A DNA stretch of 64,000 nt from an uncultured Spirochaetia bacterium (lineage in GTDB: Bacteria > Spirochaetota > Spirochaetia > SZUA-6 > Bin103). Positions 8,689 through 18,028 of the stretch are shown piece after piece. Below the pieces are notes generated by a model. The model saw nothing but the letters and a program-made list of their open reading frames with translations. It had not been told where the DNA came from and ran no database searches. A program made the position numbers and the translations under genes. Every line of letters starts with the position of its first letter. The first letter of the stretch is position 1. The DNA lies in assembly GCA_958296075.1 (NCBI GenBank), contig CATQHW010000002.1:620001-684000 (forward strand), written 5' to 3'.

Positions 8689-9933
8689 TCAGGTTCCGAG
8701 CAGCGCTGCCACCCGGTCCAGCAGCCGGTGCGCAGCTTGCTCCTTGTTCAGCTCGGGGAGCGGCTCCACAGTGCTCGTCCGATTGATGCCCGTCCGATTG
8801 ATCAGCGTCAGTGCGACCCGGGCGGCGCCGAATGGCCGGCGGTCGGCGCCGACCCGGTTGGCGGCGATCAGGTCGAGCCGCTTCGCCTCCAGCTTGCGGC
8901 GCGCTTCCTCCAGCAGCCGTTCGGTCTCGGCAGCGAACCCGACCACCACCGCCGGCCGCTGCCAGCCGTCCCGTCCATCGGCCAGCGCCGCCAGGATGTC
9001 CTCGGTCGGCTCCAGCGCGATCGTCAGCGCCGGGCGGTCCGCCTTCTTGATCTTGCCTGGCGCTGGCGCGGCGGGGCGGAAGTCGGCGACCGCCGCCGAC
9101 ATGATCAGCGCGTCGCAGATCGGCAGGCACCGCTTGACGGCGCGCGCCATCTCGGCCGCGCTCTCCACCGGGACCGGCGTGATGCCGGGCTCCGGCTCGG
9201 CGGCGGCCGTGGTCACCAGCGTGACGGCCGCGCCGCGGTCGCGCGCGGCCGTGGCGACGGCGCGGCCCATCAGACCGGACGAGCGGTTGGTCAGGGTCCG
9301 CACGGGGTCCAGCGCCTCGCGCGTGCCGCCGGCGGTCACCAGCACGGTCCGGCCGCGCAGGTCGCCGCCGGCGCCAAGCGCGCGGCGGACGTAGCGGGCG
9401 ATCGCGGCGGGCTCGGCCATGCGCCCGATCCCGTGGGCTCCGGAGGCCAGCCGGCCGGTCTCCGGCGGGATGATGGTCATCCCGTCGGCGGCGAGCCGCT
9501 CGACGTTGCGCTGCGTCGCCGGCTTGTCCCACATCGTGCTCTCCATCGCCGGAGCCACCAGTACCGGCGCGGGGCTGGCGAGCACGGCGGCGGCCACCGC
9601 GTCGTCGGCCGCACCTGCGGCCAGACGGGCCATGGTGTTGGCGGAAGCGGGCGCCACCACCACCAGATCATGCGCCGCCGCCATCTGCACGTGCTGGACG
9701 CCGGCATGGTCGGGATCGAACAGGTCGGTGACCACCCGCTCGCCGGTGATCGCCTGAAAGGTGAGCGGCTGGATGAACCGCCGGGCCCCGGCGGACATGA
9801 CCACCCGCACGCGGAGGTCGAGTTGCACCAGCTCGCTGACCAGGGCCGCCGCCTTGTACGCGGCGATGCCGCCGGTGACGCAGACCAGCACCGACCGGCC
9901 GGCGAACGGGCTCCGCTCCGCTCCGGCGCTCAC
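8689..9933 (-). CDS. coaBC: Bifunctional phosphopantothenoylcysteine decarboxylase/synthetase
   Basis: Makes phosphopantetheine from phosphopantothenate and cysteine in two steps. The N-terminal FMN decarboxylase half (VCVTGGIAAYKAAALV, DLVVVAPASANTMARLA, APAMESTMW) and the C-terminal CTP-dependent synthetase half (VLVTAGGTREALDPVR, NRSSGLMGRAVA, MSAAVADFRP, then GFAAET) are both complete. The GTG start at 9933 overlaps the coaX stop as GTGA. The frame stays open much further upstream, but that extension lies inside coaX and is not credible. Last gene of the panB-panC-coaX-coaBC operon. Confidence 0.93.
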   Translation of the reverse strand: MSAGAERSPFAGRSVLVCVTGGIAAYKAAALVSELVQLDLRVRVVMSAGARRFIQPLTFQAITGERVVTDLFDPDHAGVQHVQMAAAHDLVVVAPASANTMARLAAGAADDAVAAAVLASPAPVLVAPAMESTMWDKPATQRNVERLAADGMTIIPPETGRLASGAHGIGRMAEPAAIARYVRRALGAGGDLRGRTVLVTAGGTREALDPVRTLTNRSSGLMGRAVATAARDRGAAVTLVTTAAAEPEPGITPVPVESAAEMARAVKRCLPICDALIMSAAVADFRPAAPAPGKIKKADRPALTIALEPTEDILAALADGRDGWQRPAVVVGFAAETERLLEEARRKLEAKRLDLIAANRVGADRRPFGAARVALTLINRTGINRTSTVEPLPELNKEQAAHRLLDRVAALLGT

Positions 9934-10721
9934 GTCTTGCGGCCGGCGTTCGCCTGCCAGATCAGGCGAAGGCCCTTCAACGTGATCCACGGATCGACGC
10001 CGTCGATCGCGCGGGTCAGGGGGGCGATGGTATCGGCAAGCCCGCCGGTCGCCAGCACGTAGGGGGCGCCGCCCAGCTCGGCGCGGAAGCGCGCCACCAT
10101 CCCTTCCACCAAGCCGACATAGCCGTAGATCAGCCCGGACTGCACCGCGTGCGCGGTGTTGGTGCCGATCGCGTGCGGCGGCGCCACCAGCTCGATGCGG
10201 CGCAGCTTGGCGGCGCGTTCCGCCAGCGCGTCGGCGGCGATCTCGATGCCGGGGGCGATCGCCCCTCCCAGATACTGGCCGTCCGCGTCGATCGCGTCGA
10301 ACGTGGTGCCGGTACCGAAGTCGACCACGCAGATCGGCCCGCCGTGCTCCGCGAACGCTGCCGCCGCGTCCACGATGCGGTCGGCGCCCACGTCGCGCAG
10401 ACTGTCGTAACGCACGCGGACGCCGGTCTTGACGCCGACGCCGACGATCAGCGGCTCCAACCCCAGGCGACGGCGGCACAGCGCCGCGAACACCCCCTGC
10501 ACCGCCGGCACCGAGCTGGCGATCGCCACCGCGTCGATCGCGTCCTCCGACAGCCCCTCGAGCTGCAGGAGCTGACGCAGCAGCACGGCGTATTCGTCGG
10601 CCTGAACGTTGGCGCGGGTCGACAGCCGCCACGTGGCGCTGGGGGCCGCGTGCTTGGCGGCGTCATCGGGAAAGGTTCCCAGCACGATGTTGGTGTTGCC
10701 GACGTCGACGCAGAGCAGCAT
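9930..10721 (-). CDS. coaX: Type III pantothenate kinase
   Basis: Phosphorylates pantothenate, the first committed step to CoA. At 263 residues it shows the type III actin-fold signatures: MLLCVDVGNTNIVLG at the start, DVGADRIVDAAAA mid-protein, VDFGTGTTFDAID and GGAIAPGIEIAADAL. Type III enzymes need a monovalent cation and are not feedback-inhibited by CoA, so flux control in this organism must lie elsewhere. The ATG at 10721 overlaps the panC stop (ATGA), and its own stop overlaps coaBC. Confidence 0.94.
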   Translation of the reverse strand: MLLCVDVGNTNIVLGTFPDDAAKHAAPSATWRLSTRANVQADEYAVLLRQLLQLEGLSEDAIDAVAIASSVPAVQGVFAALCRRRLGLEPLIVGVGVKTGVRVRYDSLRDVGADRIVDAAAAFAEHGGPICVVDFGTGTTFDAIDADGQYLGGAIAPGIEIAADALAERAAKLRRIELVAPPHAIGTNTAHAVQSGLIYGYVGLVEGMVARFRAELGGAPYVLATGGLADTIAPLTRAIDGVDPWITLKGLRLIWQANAGRKT

Positions 10722-11560
10722 CAGTTCGCCGGCTCCAGCGGCACGTTGTCGATCAGCCGCACCGAGCCGACGCGGGCAGCGACCGACGCCACCCCCGGCC
10801 GCGCCACCGTGTCGAGCTCCGTCATCGTCTCCGGGTCGGCTACGCTCACGTACTCGACGTCGACCGCGCCGGCCAAGCGGTCGCGGAGGACGGTGCGCAG
10901 CGTCTCGGCATCGCGCTCGCCGGAGCGAAAGCGCGCCCGGCACGCCGCCAGCGCCCGCGGGATCGCAACCGCGCGGGCGCGCTGGTCGGCGGTGAGCAGC
11001 GCGTTGCGGGAGCTGAGCGCCACCCCGTCGCGGTCGCGCACCGTGGGGCAGACGACCAGGTCGACGTCCACGTCCAGGTCGGCGACCATGCGGCGGATCA
11101 CCGCCACCTGCTGCGCGTCCTTCTGCCCGAAGTAGGCGCGCGCCGGGGTGACGATGTTGAGCAGCTTGGTCACCACCGTGCAGACTCCGCGGAAGTGGCC
11201 GGGGCGCGCCAAGCCTTCCAGCCGCTCGGCCACGCGTCCGGGCGCCACGGTCGTGTCGCAACCGGGCGGATACATCGTCCGCACCTGCGGCGCGAACACC
11301 AGCGAGGCGCCGGCGTCGCGGAACAGCGCCAGATCGGAGTCACGCGTGCGCGGGTAGGAAGCGATGTCGGCGGCGTCGGAGAACTGCGTCGGGTTGAGGA
11401 ACAGCGTCGCCACCACGGTGTCCCCGGCGGCCATGGCGTGCTCGACCAGGGAGCGGTGCCCGGCATGCAGCCCGCCGAGCGTCGCCACCAAACCGACCGT
11501 CGACCGGCCGACGCTGCGCACGAACGCGCGCACCTGGTCGATCCGCTCGACGACTCTCAT
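10721..11560 (-). CDS. panC: Pantothenate synthetase
   Basis: Joins pantoate and beta-alanine using ATP. Diagnostic blocks are GLVATLGGLHAGHRSLV (HIGH-type nucleotide site), LFLNPTQFSDAADIASYPR, FGQKDAQQVAVIRRMV and the ALSSRNALL loop. The 279-residue length is normal. In the first block the usual PTMG is ATLG, a substitution of the commonly conserved Met. The start overlaps the panB stop (ATGA). Confidence 0.94.
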   Translation of the reverse strand: MRVVERIDQVRAFVRSVGRSTVGLVATLGGLHAGHRSLVEHAMAAGDTVVATLFLNPTQFSDAADIASYPRTRDSDLALFRDAGASLVFAPQVRTMYPPGCDTTVAPGRVAERLEGLARPGHFRGVCTVVTKLLNIVTPARAYFGQKDAQQVAVIRRMVADLDVDVDLVVCPTVRDRDGVALSSRNALLTADQRARAVAIPRALAACRARFRSGERDAETLRTVLRDRLAGAVDVEYVSVADPETMTELDTVARPGVASVAARVGSVRLIDNVPLEPAN

Positions 11561-12438
11561 GCCGTCCTCGTGCGCAGGCGCGAGTCGCGGCGTTCGGCCG
11601 CCAGAGCGTGGTCGAAGCGGGCGATCTCCTCGGCCGGCATCAGATAGGCGTGCTGCTTGTCGGGATAGGCGCGGCTGCGCACGTCGCGCGCGAAGGCGGC
11701 GATCGCCTGGCCGATCTCGGCGCCCGCCTCGCCGTAGCGGCGGACGAAGCGGGGCGACGGGCCTGCGTGGATGCCGGTCAGCTCGTGGAAGACCAGCACC
11801 TGCCCGGAACAGCCGGCGCCGGCGCCGATGCCGATCGTCGGGATCGCCAGCTCCGCGGTGATGCGGCCGGCGACGGCCCGGACGACCGCCTCCAGCACGA
11901 TCGAGAAGCAGCCGGCGCGCTCCAGCGCGAGCGCGTCGTGGTAGAGCTGAATCCCGGTCTCGGCGTCGCGGCCGGCGACAACGTGCGATCCGAAACTGAC
12001 CGCGGACTGCGGCGTGTAACCGACGTGGCCCATGACCGCGATACCGGCGTCGACGATGGCGCGAGCGGCCTGCGCGCGGACTTCGCCCCCTTCGAGCTTC
12101 ACGGCATCGACGCCGCCCTCCTTGACAAAGCGGATGGCGTTGCGCACCGCCTCCTCCGCGCTCACTTGATAGGACCCGAGCGGCATGTCGCCGACCACCA
12201 GCGCGCGCGGGCGGGTGCGGGTGACCGCCCGGCAGTGGTGCAGCATCTCGTCCACGGTGACCGGCGCGGTGCTGTCGTAGCCTAAGGCGAACTCCGCCAG
12301 GGTGTCGCCGACCAGGATCAGGTCGACACCGGCGTCGTCGGCCAGCCGGGCGCTTGCCGCGTCGTAGGCGGTGACCATCACCAGCGGCTCGCGGTCGGGG
12401 CGGGTGATGTCGGTCAGCGTGCAGCGGGACCGGTCCAT
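11557..12438 (-). CDS. panB: 3-methyl-2-oxobutanoate hydroxymethyltransferase
   Basis: Transfers a hydroxymethyl group from methylene-tetrahydrofolate to ketoisovalerate, giving ketopantoate. Metal and substrate motifs are VTAYDAASARLADDAGVDLILVGDTLA, then VKLEGGE, MGHVGYTPQ and IGIGAGAGCSGQVLV. The ribosome site AAGGAG abuts a first ATG at 12444 but sits six bases from the second ATG at 12438, so I place the start at the second. First gene of the CoA operon. No panE or panD is in the window. Confidence 0.94.
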   Translation of the reverse strand: MDRSRCTLTDITRPDREPLVMVTAYDAASARLADDAGVDLILVGDTLAEFALGYDSTAPVTVDEMLHHCRAVTRTRPRALVVGDMPLGSYQVSAEEAVRNAIRFVKEGGVDAVKLEGGEVRAQAARAIVDAGIAVMGHVGYTPQSAVSFGSHVVAGRDAETGIQLYHDALALERAGCFSIVLEAVVRAVAGRITAELAIPTIGIGAGAGCSGQVLVFHELTGIHAGPSPRFVRRYGEAGAEIGQAIAAFARDVRSRAYPDKQHAYLMPAEEIARFDHALAAERRDSRLRTRTA

Positions 12439-12585
12439 GGGCATCTCCTTCGCCCAAGGCGACCCGGTGTGGAGCGCTCCGCGTCTGCCGTGCCGTCCCT
12501 CGGTCGAGGGTACGGCCGGCGCGTTCGCTCCGGCGGGGCCGGCCGGGCTTGCCGCCTCGACGTGAGGTCGGCTGCTCCGTACCGG

Positions 12586-12613
12586 AGTATACGCGAAGGG
12601 CGAGTCCGCGCAA
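12586..12613 (-). promoter_or_regulatory. Candidate sigma-70 promoter for the pan/coa operon
   Basis: On the minus strand TTGCGC (12613-12608), a 16-base spacer and TATACT (12591-12586) face panB. This predicts a leader of about 140 bases. The -10 is close to consensus while the -35 is weak. It lies within the last decayed remnant of the neighbouring pseudogene. Confidence 0.4.
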
Positions 12614-14559
12614 ACCGGCGGATACGGAAGTCGTTGGCGTCTACGTCCTACAGGTCCTCGGTAAAGGTCAGTCGCCAGCGGTTCAAAAGACTGGTCGACG
12701 GGCGGCCCCGGCTCATGACGACGGTGCGCTCGTCTGCGCCGAGGACCTTGCAGCATGGAAGGAGGCGCCTGGAATTGTCCTGAACGTTGACGGAATACCA
12801 TCTGTCCTCATATCTGATGATTCTGAAGCGTAGCTTCACCGTGCCGTTGTAGCTCGTCAGACGGTCCCCTGTGAACGTGACGTCGTAGACCGATTCAGAA
12901 TCCGGCTCACCGGATATCGTCGGGATAACGGCAAGGACCTCATCGGATTGATCCAACAGCGCCACCGAGCTCGTGTTGAAATGCTGCACGTCCTCGCTGA
13001 AGGTGACGCGCCACGTAATCGAGTCGGCCGGCGTCGGCGAGCTCGGCGGCGTCCGCCGGACGACCGAGATCAAACCGGGATCGGTGATGTCGGCGCCGTA
13101 GGAACCGGAGCGGCTGACCGATGCCCTGTTGTCGTTACCGGCAAGGTCGGTCACGCGGTTGGCCGGCAGCGACACTCCGTAGTCGCCGGAAGGCGTGATC
13201 CGCGCAACCCACTGCCTGCCGGGCTGGACTTCGGTGAAGGCGCTCGCCGTGCCGTTGGTGACGGCGATGTCGGACGTCGTGAAGTCCGTGACCGGCTCGC
13301 TGAACGTAAAGGTCGCCATGAAGCCGTTTCTGTCGGTGGCCGGCACACCTTCAATCGTCGCCGTCGGCTCGATCGTGTCCAGGTCGAACGCTGCGGTCGC
13401 CGTTTGACCTTGGTTACCCGCCGCATCATGGTACGTGTTCTTTACCCGCACCCACATCGTCGCGGGCAGCGGGCCGTTCGGGTAGATCGTCACCGTTTCG
13501 TTGCCCGCATCGATGGAAGCGGTGAACGGAATGTCGGCGCCGCCTTTCGTCGTCTTCCCGTAGTTCGAGCAGTCCGGCCAGCATCGATTCCGTGAAACGT
13601 TGCCCCGCGTCCCCGTACACCGGCTCTGTGAAGGCAAGAGTCAGGTTCGTGTTGGCGTAGTCGATCTTCCCGTCGTCCGGTCCAAGGGTGACGTTCGGCG
13701 CGGCGTTGTCGTTCGTTGGGGCCAATCGGGTTCGCGTCCAACAGGCGGTTGCCGGCAAGATCGGCGATGTGCGCACGGGGCGAGATGCCCAACCTCAACG
13801 GGCCGTTATGATCAGCGAGGGTGTCGCTATCGAGGTTGATATCGTAGATGTCACCAAGCGATCGGACCTTCGTGATCGTCAGGCTCCGGGCTCAATGCCG
13901 GAGATCACGAAGTCGTCATCATCAACAAAACTCACCTCTTAAGTGAAGACGATACGCCACGTTACAGAGTTTATATTGCTCCGAAAAGCAGAAGGATTGC
14001 GTCTGGATAGCGACCTGATTCGTGGGATAATGAGGTCGGCTTGCCCGTCCGTCGCCGCCGACGGCGGCTCAAGGCTGATGCCCGGGTGCCGTTTGCCTCA
14101 CGAAACGCTGCTCTGTCGTCGGTGGTCGACGACGCCGCGGCAACGTCGCCGCTATCCGGAGAAGCTGCACGGCCGTTGCCTTCCCGACGGATCACAAGAA
14201 AGCATACGCCGACAATGACGATGGTAAGGCAGGCGACTCCGAATCTCCTCCAGCGTGCGGCCTTTCTGGCTTCCGCGGCTCTGCGTGCTGTTTCGGCGGC
14301 CTTCTGGCTTCCTCCGCCTTGCGTGTTGCCAGTTTCTTTCTGACGTCGTCAAGATCGTATATCTCGCACAGTGCATGTGCGAACTCGGGTGCGGTCGTCG
14401 GACCGGCGCCAAGAATCGCGTCAGCTTCTGGTCCGACATGACACCCGGCGCCAAGCCGGATTTCAAAATCCATTCCTCAGGCGGGTGGCTTCCGGTCCCC
14501 CAGCCCTTCCAGATTTGGTCCACTGTCCGCTCGATAGATTTGCGAATGCCGGGTTTCAC
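12600..14559 (-). pseudogene. Decayed membrane-anchored protein with bacterial Ig-like repeats
   Basis: Reading the minus strand from a GTG at 14559 (AAGAAAGAG ribosome site) gives a soluble N-terminus (MKPGIRKSIERTVDQIWKGW), a region ending EIYDLDDVRKKLATRKAEEA, an Ala/Arg coiled stretch and one strong helix (FGVACLTIVIVGVCFLVI). After that come Ig-like repeats with motifs such as SVTWRIVF, IADLAGNRLLDANP, NAAPNVTLGPDDG and VTDLAGNDN. These pieces fall in different frames, so at least four frameshifts are needed (near 14400, 14310, 14110, 13880, 13740 and 13560). An in-frame TAA replaces a repeat residue at about 13940, and a TAG at 12648-12650 is followed by further repeat-like sequence. 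The longest intact piece is 13637-12648. Treating all parts as one gene is inference from order and strand. Confidence 0.65.
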
Positions 14560-15041
14560 TCTTTCTTATTCCGTGAAACTTATGCGCTGCCGGGGACGAA
14601 ATCCAAGCTCACTGCGGGCCTAAGTCCGAAGGTTATCTTGATGATGACCTGATATCGCATGATGGTGGAATGGGATAAGGTGGCAGGTATGGGAGGGTTG
14701 TCTACCCGGTTGCACAGATCAAGCGAATAGGTGCCCGGTACCGGCCGGATGTCGGTCCGTGCGCGGAAGATCGCGGAGCGGCGCGGCATGGGGGCGTGGC
14801 GCGACCGGCCACCCCTGATAGTCGGCTTCATCACGTACTTGACGGCGGTCGTCCGCTTCGGTACCGTGAAGGCGATGGCTGGGTGCGCGCCTATCGGGAT
14901 TTTCGAGGGCCTGCGAGGTCCCATGCGCGCTAGCTGAGCACGACCGGTGATTCAGGCAGGCCGTGGGCTCCCGGAGGCTCACGGCCTTTCTCGTTATCGA
15001 GGGATGTCATCCTCGGAGCGTCAAGGAGAGACGAAGCGAAC
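14560..15041. other. Gene-poor stretch before the isopropylmalate-type synthase gene
   Basis: Short open frames exist on both strands (for example 14731-14937 plus and 14580-14924 minus), but neither has a recognisable motif and they overlap each other. I see no tRNA or insertion sequence. The only structured element is the hairpin at 14959-14986. Base composition is less G+C-rich than in the flanking genes. Confidence 0.5.
14959..14992 (+). promoter_or_regulatory. Hairpin with T-rich tail in the leader of the synthase gene
   Basis: GGCCGTG (14959-14965) can pair with CACGGCC (14980-14986) around a GC-rich loop and is followed by TTTCTCGTT. It lies about 50 bases before the ATG at 15042. It could be an intrinsic terminator or attenuator for the downstream amino-acid genes. 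No leader peptide with runs of Leu, Ile or Val codons was found. Confidence 0.4.
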
Positions 15042-16589
15042 ATGATCGAGGTGATGGACACCACGCTGCGCGACGGCGAGCAGATGCGCGACGTCAGCTA
15101 TACGCCGGATGAGAAGCTCTCCATCGCTCAATTCGTGCTGGAAGAGGTCGGCGTGGACCGGATCGAGATCGCCAGCGCGCAGGTGAGCGCCGGCGAGCGG
15201 ATCGGGGCGGAGAAGGTGCTGCGGTGGGCCGCCGCGCGCGGGGCCGCCGATCGCGTGGAGATACTCGGTTACACCGACGGCGACGCCTCCGCTCGCTGGA
15301 TCGCCGATCTGGGCGGGAGGGTGATGAACGTGCTGGCCAAGGGGTCGCTCAAGCATCTGACCAGGCAACTGCGCAAGACGCCCGAGCAGCACCTGCAGGA
15401 CATCGACGACACCGTCCGCCGTGCGCAGCGGCTGGGCGTGGCCTGCAACCTCTACCTGGAGGACTGGTCCAACGGCATGGTCGACTCCCGCGACTACGTG
15501 CTGAGGATCATCGACGGCTTGGCCGATACGCCGGTCGCGCGCATCATGCTGCCCGACACCCTGGGCGTGCTGTCGCCGCCGATGGTGACCGAGATGGTGG
15601 AGACCATCCTGGGCCGGTATCCCGATCGACGCTTCGACTTCCACGCGCACAACGACTACGGTCTGGCCACCGCCAACACGCTGGCGGCGGTCGCGGCGGG
15701 GATCGCCGGCGTGCACTGCACCGTCAACGGCATGGGCGAGCGCGCCGGTAACGCTCCGTTGGACGAGGTGGTGGTCGGCGTCCACGACTTCCTGGGCAAG
15801 AGCACCCGCATTCGCGAGAACCGGCTGGTGCAGGTGAGCGAACGGGTCGACGTCGTGTCCGGCCGTCGCGTGCCGCCCAACAAGGCGATCTCCGGCGCCA
15901 ACGCCTTTACCCAGACGGCCGGCATCCACGCCGACGGCGATCGCAAGGGCGATCTGTATCTGGGCCGGCTGCTCCCCGAACGGTTCGGCCGGGAGCGCTC
16001 CTACGCGCTCGGCAAGCTCGCCGGCAAGGCGACCCTGGAGCATCACCTGGACGCGCTCGGCATCGAGCTGAGCGGCGAGCAGCGCAGCGCGGTCCTGGAG
16101 CGGATCAAGGAGCTGGCCGACCGCAAGGCGACGATCTCCCAGCAGGACCTGCCCTACATCGTCGACGACGTGCTGGCTCGGCCCCATGAACGCCACTTCG
16201 TACTCGAGTCGGTCGTGGTGGTCTCCGCCATCGGCATCCGCTCCACGGCCACGGTCAAGCTGCGCTTCACCGCCCCCGGCGGGCAGGAGACCGTGATCCA
16301 CGAGGACTCGGCCCAGGGGGACGGCGGGTACGACGCGTTCATGAATGCCGTCGGCCTGATCGCCGGCAAGATCGGCCTCGCGCTGCCGGAGCTGGTCGAC
16401 TACGTCGTATCGATCCCGCCCGGCGGCCACTCGGACGCGATCGTGCAGTGCACGATCACGTGGCGCGGCGACGGCGATTCGCTGATGACCAAGGGGGTCA
16501 ACTCCGATCAGGTGCTCGCCGCCGCGGAGGCGACCGAGAAGATGCTCAATCTGTGGATCGCCCGCGGCAGCGGGAACGGTGCGTCGTGA
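15042..16589 (+). CDS. 2-isopropylmalate/citramalate synthase-type enzyme
   Basis: A DRE-TIM metallolyase that condenses acetyl-CoA with a 2-oxo acid. The start MDTTLRDGEQMRD supplies the metal-binding Asp (D6) and catalytic Arg (R10), and HAHNDYG at 201-207 supplies the two metal histidines. NGMGERAGNAPLDEVV follows, and the C-terminal third (from about 375) is the LeuA-type regulatory domain. The EIASAQVSAGE variant of the usual substrate loop places it in a branch distinct from classical LeuA, often annotated as citramalate or isopropylmalate synthase, so the oxo-acid substrate is not settled. AAGGAG lies upstream at a longish spacing. The stop overlaps argH (GTGA). Confidence 0.85.
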   Translation: MIEVMDTTLRDGEQMRDVSYTPDEKLSIAQFVLEEVGVDRIEIASAQVSAGERIGAEKVLRWAAARGAADRVEILGYTDGDASARWIADLGGRVMNVLAKGSLKHLTRQLRKTPEQHLQDIDDTVRRAQRLGVACNLYLEDWSNGMVDSRDYVLRIIDGLADTPVARIMLPDTLGVLSPPMVTEMVETILGRYPDRRFDFHAHNDYGLATANTLAAVAAGIAGVHCTVNGMGERAGNAPLDEVVVGVHDFLGKSTRIRENRLVQVSERVDVVSGRRVPPNKAISGANAFTQTAGIHADGDRKGDLYLGRLLPERFGRERSYALGKLAGKATLEHHLDALGIELSGEQRSAVLERIKELADRKATISQQDLPYIVDDVLARPHERHFVLESVVVVSAIGIRSTATVKLRFTAPGGQETVIHEDSAQGDGGYDAFMNAVGLIAGKIGLALPELVDYVVSIPPGGHSDAIVQCTITWRGDGDSLMTKGVNSDQVLAAAEATEKMLNLWIARGSGNGAS

Positions 16590-18028
16590 GCCGGGAAGGG
16601 GCCAGACTGTGGGACAAGGGCGGCCACCTCGACCCGACCGTCGAACGCTTTACGGTCGGCGAAGACCGCCGCCACGACCGCAAGCTGCTGAAGGCGGACG
16701 CGATCGCCAGCCTCGCGCACGCGGACATGCTCGGCGCGATCGGCATCCTTGCGACCGGCGAGCTTGCCGCGCTGCGGGACGCGCTGCAGGAGGCGCTGGC
16801 GGAGATCGACGCGGGTCGGTTCCGCATCGGCGATGACGAGGAGGACGGCCACTCGGCGCTGGAACGGTTTCTTACCCGGCGGGTCGGAGACGCCGGCAAG
16901 AAGATACACACGGGCCGTTCGCGGAACGATCAGGTGATCGCGGCACTGCGCCTGTACACGCGCGAGTGGCTGCTCGACTTCCGCGCGGCGGTCGCCGATC
17001 TGGCCTCGGCGCTCCTCGATTTCGCCGGCGCCCACGCACGCACGCCGATGGCCGGCCGTACCCACATGCAGCCGGCCATGCCGTCGACCGTCGGGCTGTG
17101 GGCCGCCGCGTTCGCGGAGGCGCTTATCGACGACGCCGACCTGATCGCCTGCGCGTATCGGCGTAACGACCGCAACCCGCTGGGGGCGGCGGCCGGGTAC
17201 GGGGCGCCGTTGCCGGTCGATCGGGCCATGGTGGCCGCGGCGCTCGGCTTCGCGGGAGTCCAGAACAACGTGCTCTACGTGAACACCAGCCGCGGCGCGC
17301 TGGAGGCGCAGGTGGTGGAGGCGGCCGGCCGCGTCTGCGGCACGCTTGCGCGGCTCGCTCAGGACCTGCTGCTGTTCACGCTGCCGGAGATCGGCTACTT
17401 CCGCCTTCCGGAGGAGCTCACCACCGGCAGCAGCATCATGCCGCAGAAGCGCAACCCGGACCTACTGGAGTTGGTGCGGGCCAAGGCGGCGTTCGTCGAC
17501 GGTCAGGCGGCGATCATCCGATCGATCACCCATCACCTGCCGAGCGGCTACCACCGCGACCTGCAGCAGACCAAGGGGCCGTTCCTGACCGCGTTGGAGG
17601 AGGCGGCGGGCAGCGTCATGGTGATGCGGCTGGCCGTGCCGCGGCTCGCGGTCGACGCGGGCCGGCTGCGCGACGGCTGTACGCCGGAACTGATGGCCAC
17701 CGACCGCGCCTATGAACTGGTCGCGCAGGGCATGCCGTTCCGCGACGCCTACCGGCAGGTCGGCGCCGAGCTTCGTGAGGCCGGCCGCGGAGGCAGGCTG
17801 CATGGCCAGGCGGCGCTGGCCGCCGCCCTGGCCAAGGACTACCCCGGCGCGCCCGGCAATCTGGCGCTGGACGGCGCTCGACGGGAGCTGCGGGAGCTGC
17901 GGGACGCCGTGGAAAGCGACCGCTCGGCCGTGACCGGCGCGCTGGTGCGGCTGGCCGGCCCGGCGGCGGCGCGGCTGACGGACACCGGACCGGCTGCGAG
18001 CGGACCGGGAGTTCCTGATGGGCGCTGA
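16586..18028 (+). CDS. argH: Argininosuccinate lyase
   Basis: Splits argininosuccinate to arginine and fumarate, the final arginine step. Family blocks are KKIHTGRSRNDQV, the TPMAGRTHMQPAMPSTV catalytic region and the signature GSSIMPQKRNPD at residues 281-292 with the flexible-loop serine. The 480-residue length is normal. The GTG start at 16586 was chosen because it overlaps the preceding stop as GTGA; the open frame extends further back only inside the upstream gene. The C-terminus (after about 455) is low complexity. It overlaps hflX by 11 bases. Confidence 0.95.
   Translation: MSREGARLWDKGGHLDPTVERFTVGEDRRHDRKLLKADAIASLAHADMLGAIGILATGELAALRDALQEALAEIDAGRFRIGDDEEDGHSALERFLTRRVGDAGKKIHTGRSRNDQVIAALRLYTREWLLDFRAAVADLASALLDFAGAHARTPMAGRTHMQPAMPSTVGLWAAAFAEALIDDADLIACAYRRNDRNPLGAAAGYGAPLPVDRAMVAAALGFAGVQNNVLYVNTSRGALEAQVVEAAGRVCGTLARLAQDLLLFTLPEIGYFRLPEELTTGSSIMPQKRNPDLLELVRAKAAFVDGQAAIIRSITHHLPSGYHRDLQQTKGPFLTALEEAAGSVMVMRLAVPRLAVDAGRLRDGCTPELMATDRAYELVAQGMPFRDAYRQVGAELREAGRGGRLHGQAALAAALAKDYPGAPGNLALDGARRELRELRDAVESDRSAVTGALVRLAGPAAARLTDTGPAASGPGVPDGR

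Noticed and set aside
12600..14559. Considered as several separate small genes
   Set aside because: The pieces follow one another on one strand in family order across frame changes, which fits one decayed gene better.
14731..14937. Short plus-strand frame before the synthase gene, considered as a leader peptide or small gene
   Set aside because: No convincing ribosome site, no run of regulatory codons and no recognisable sequence.
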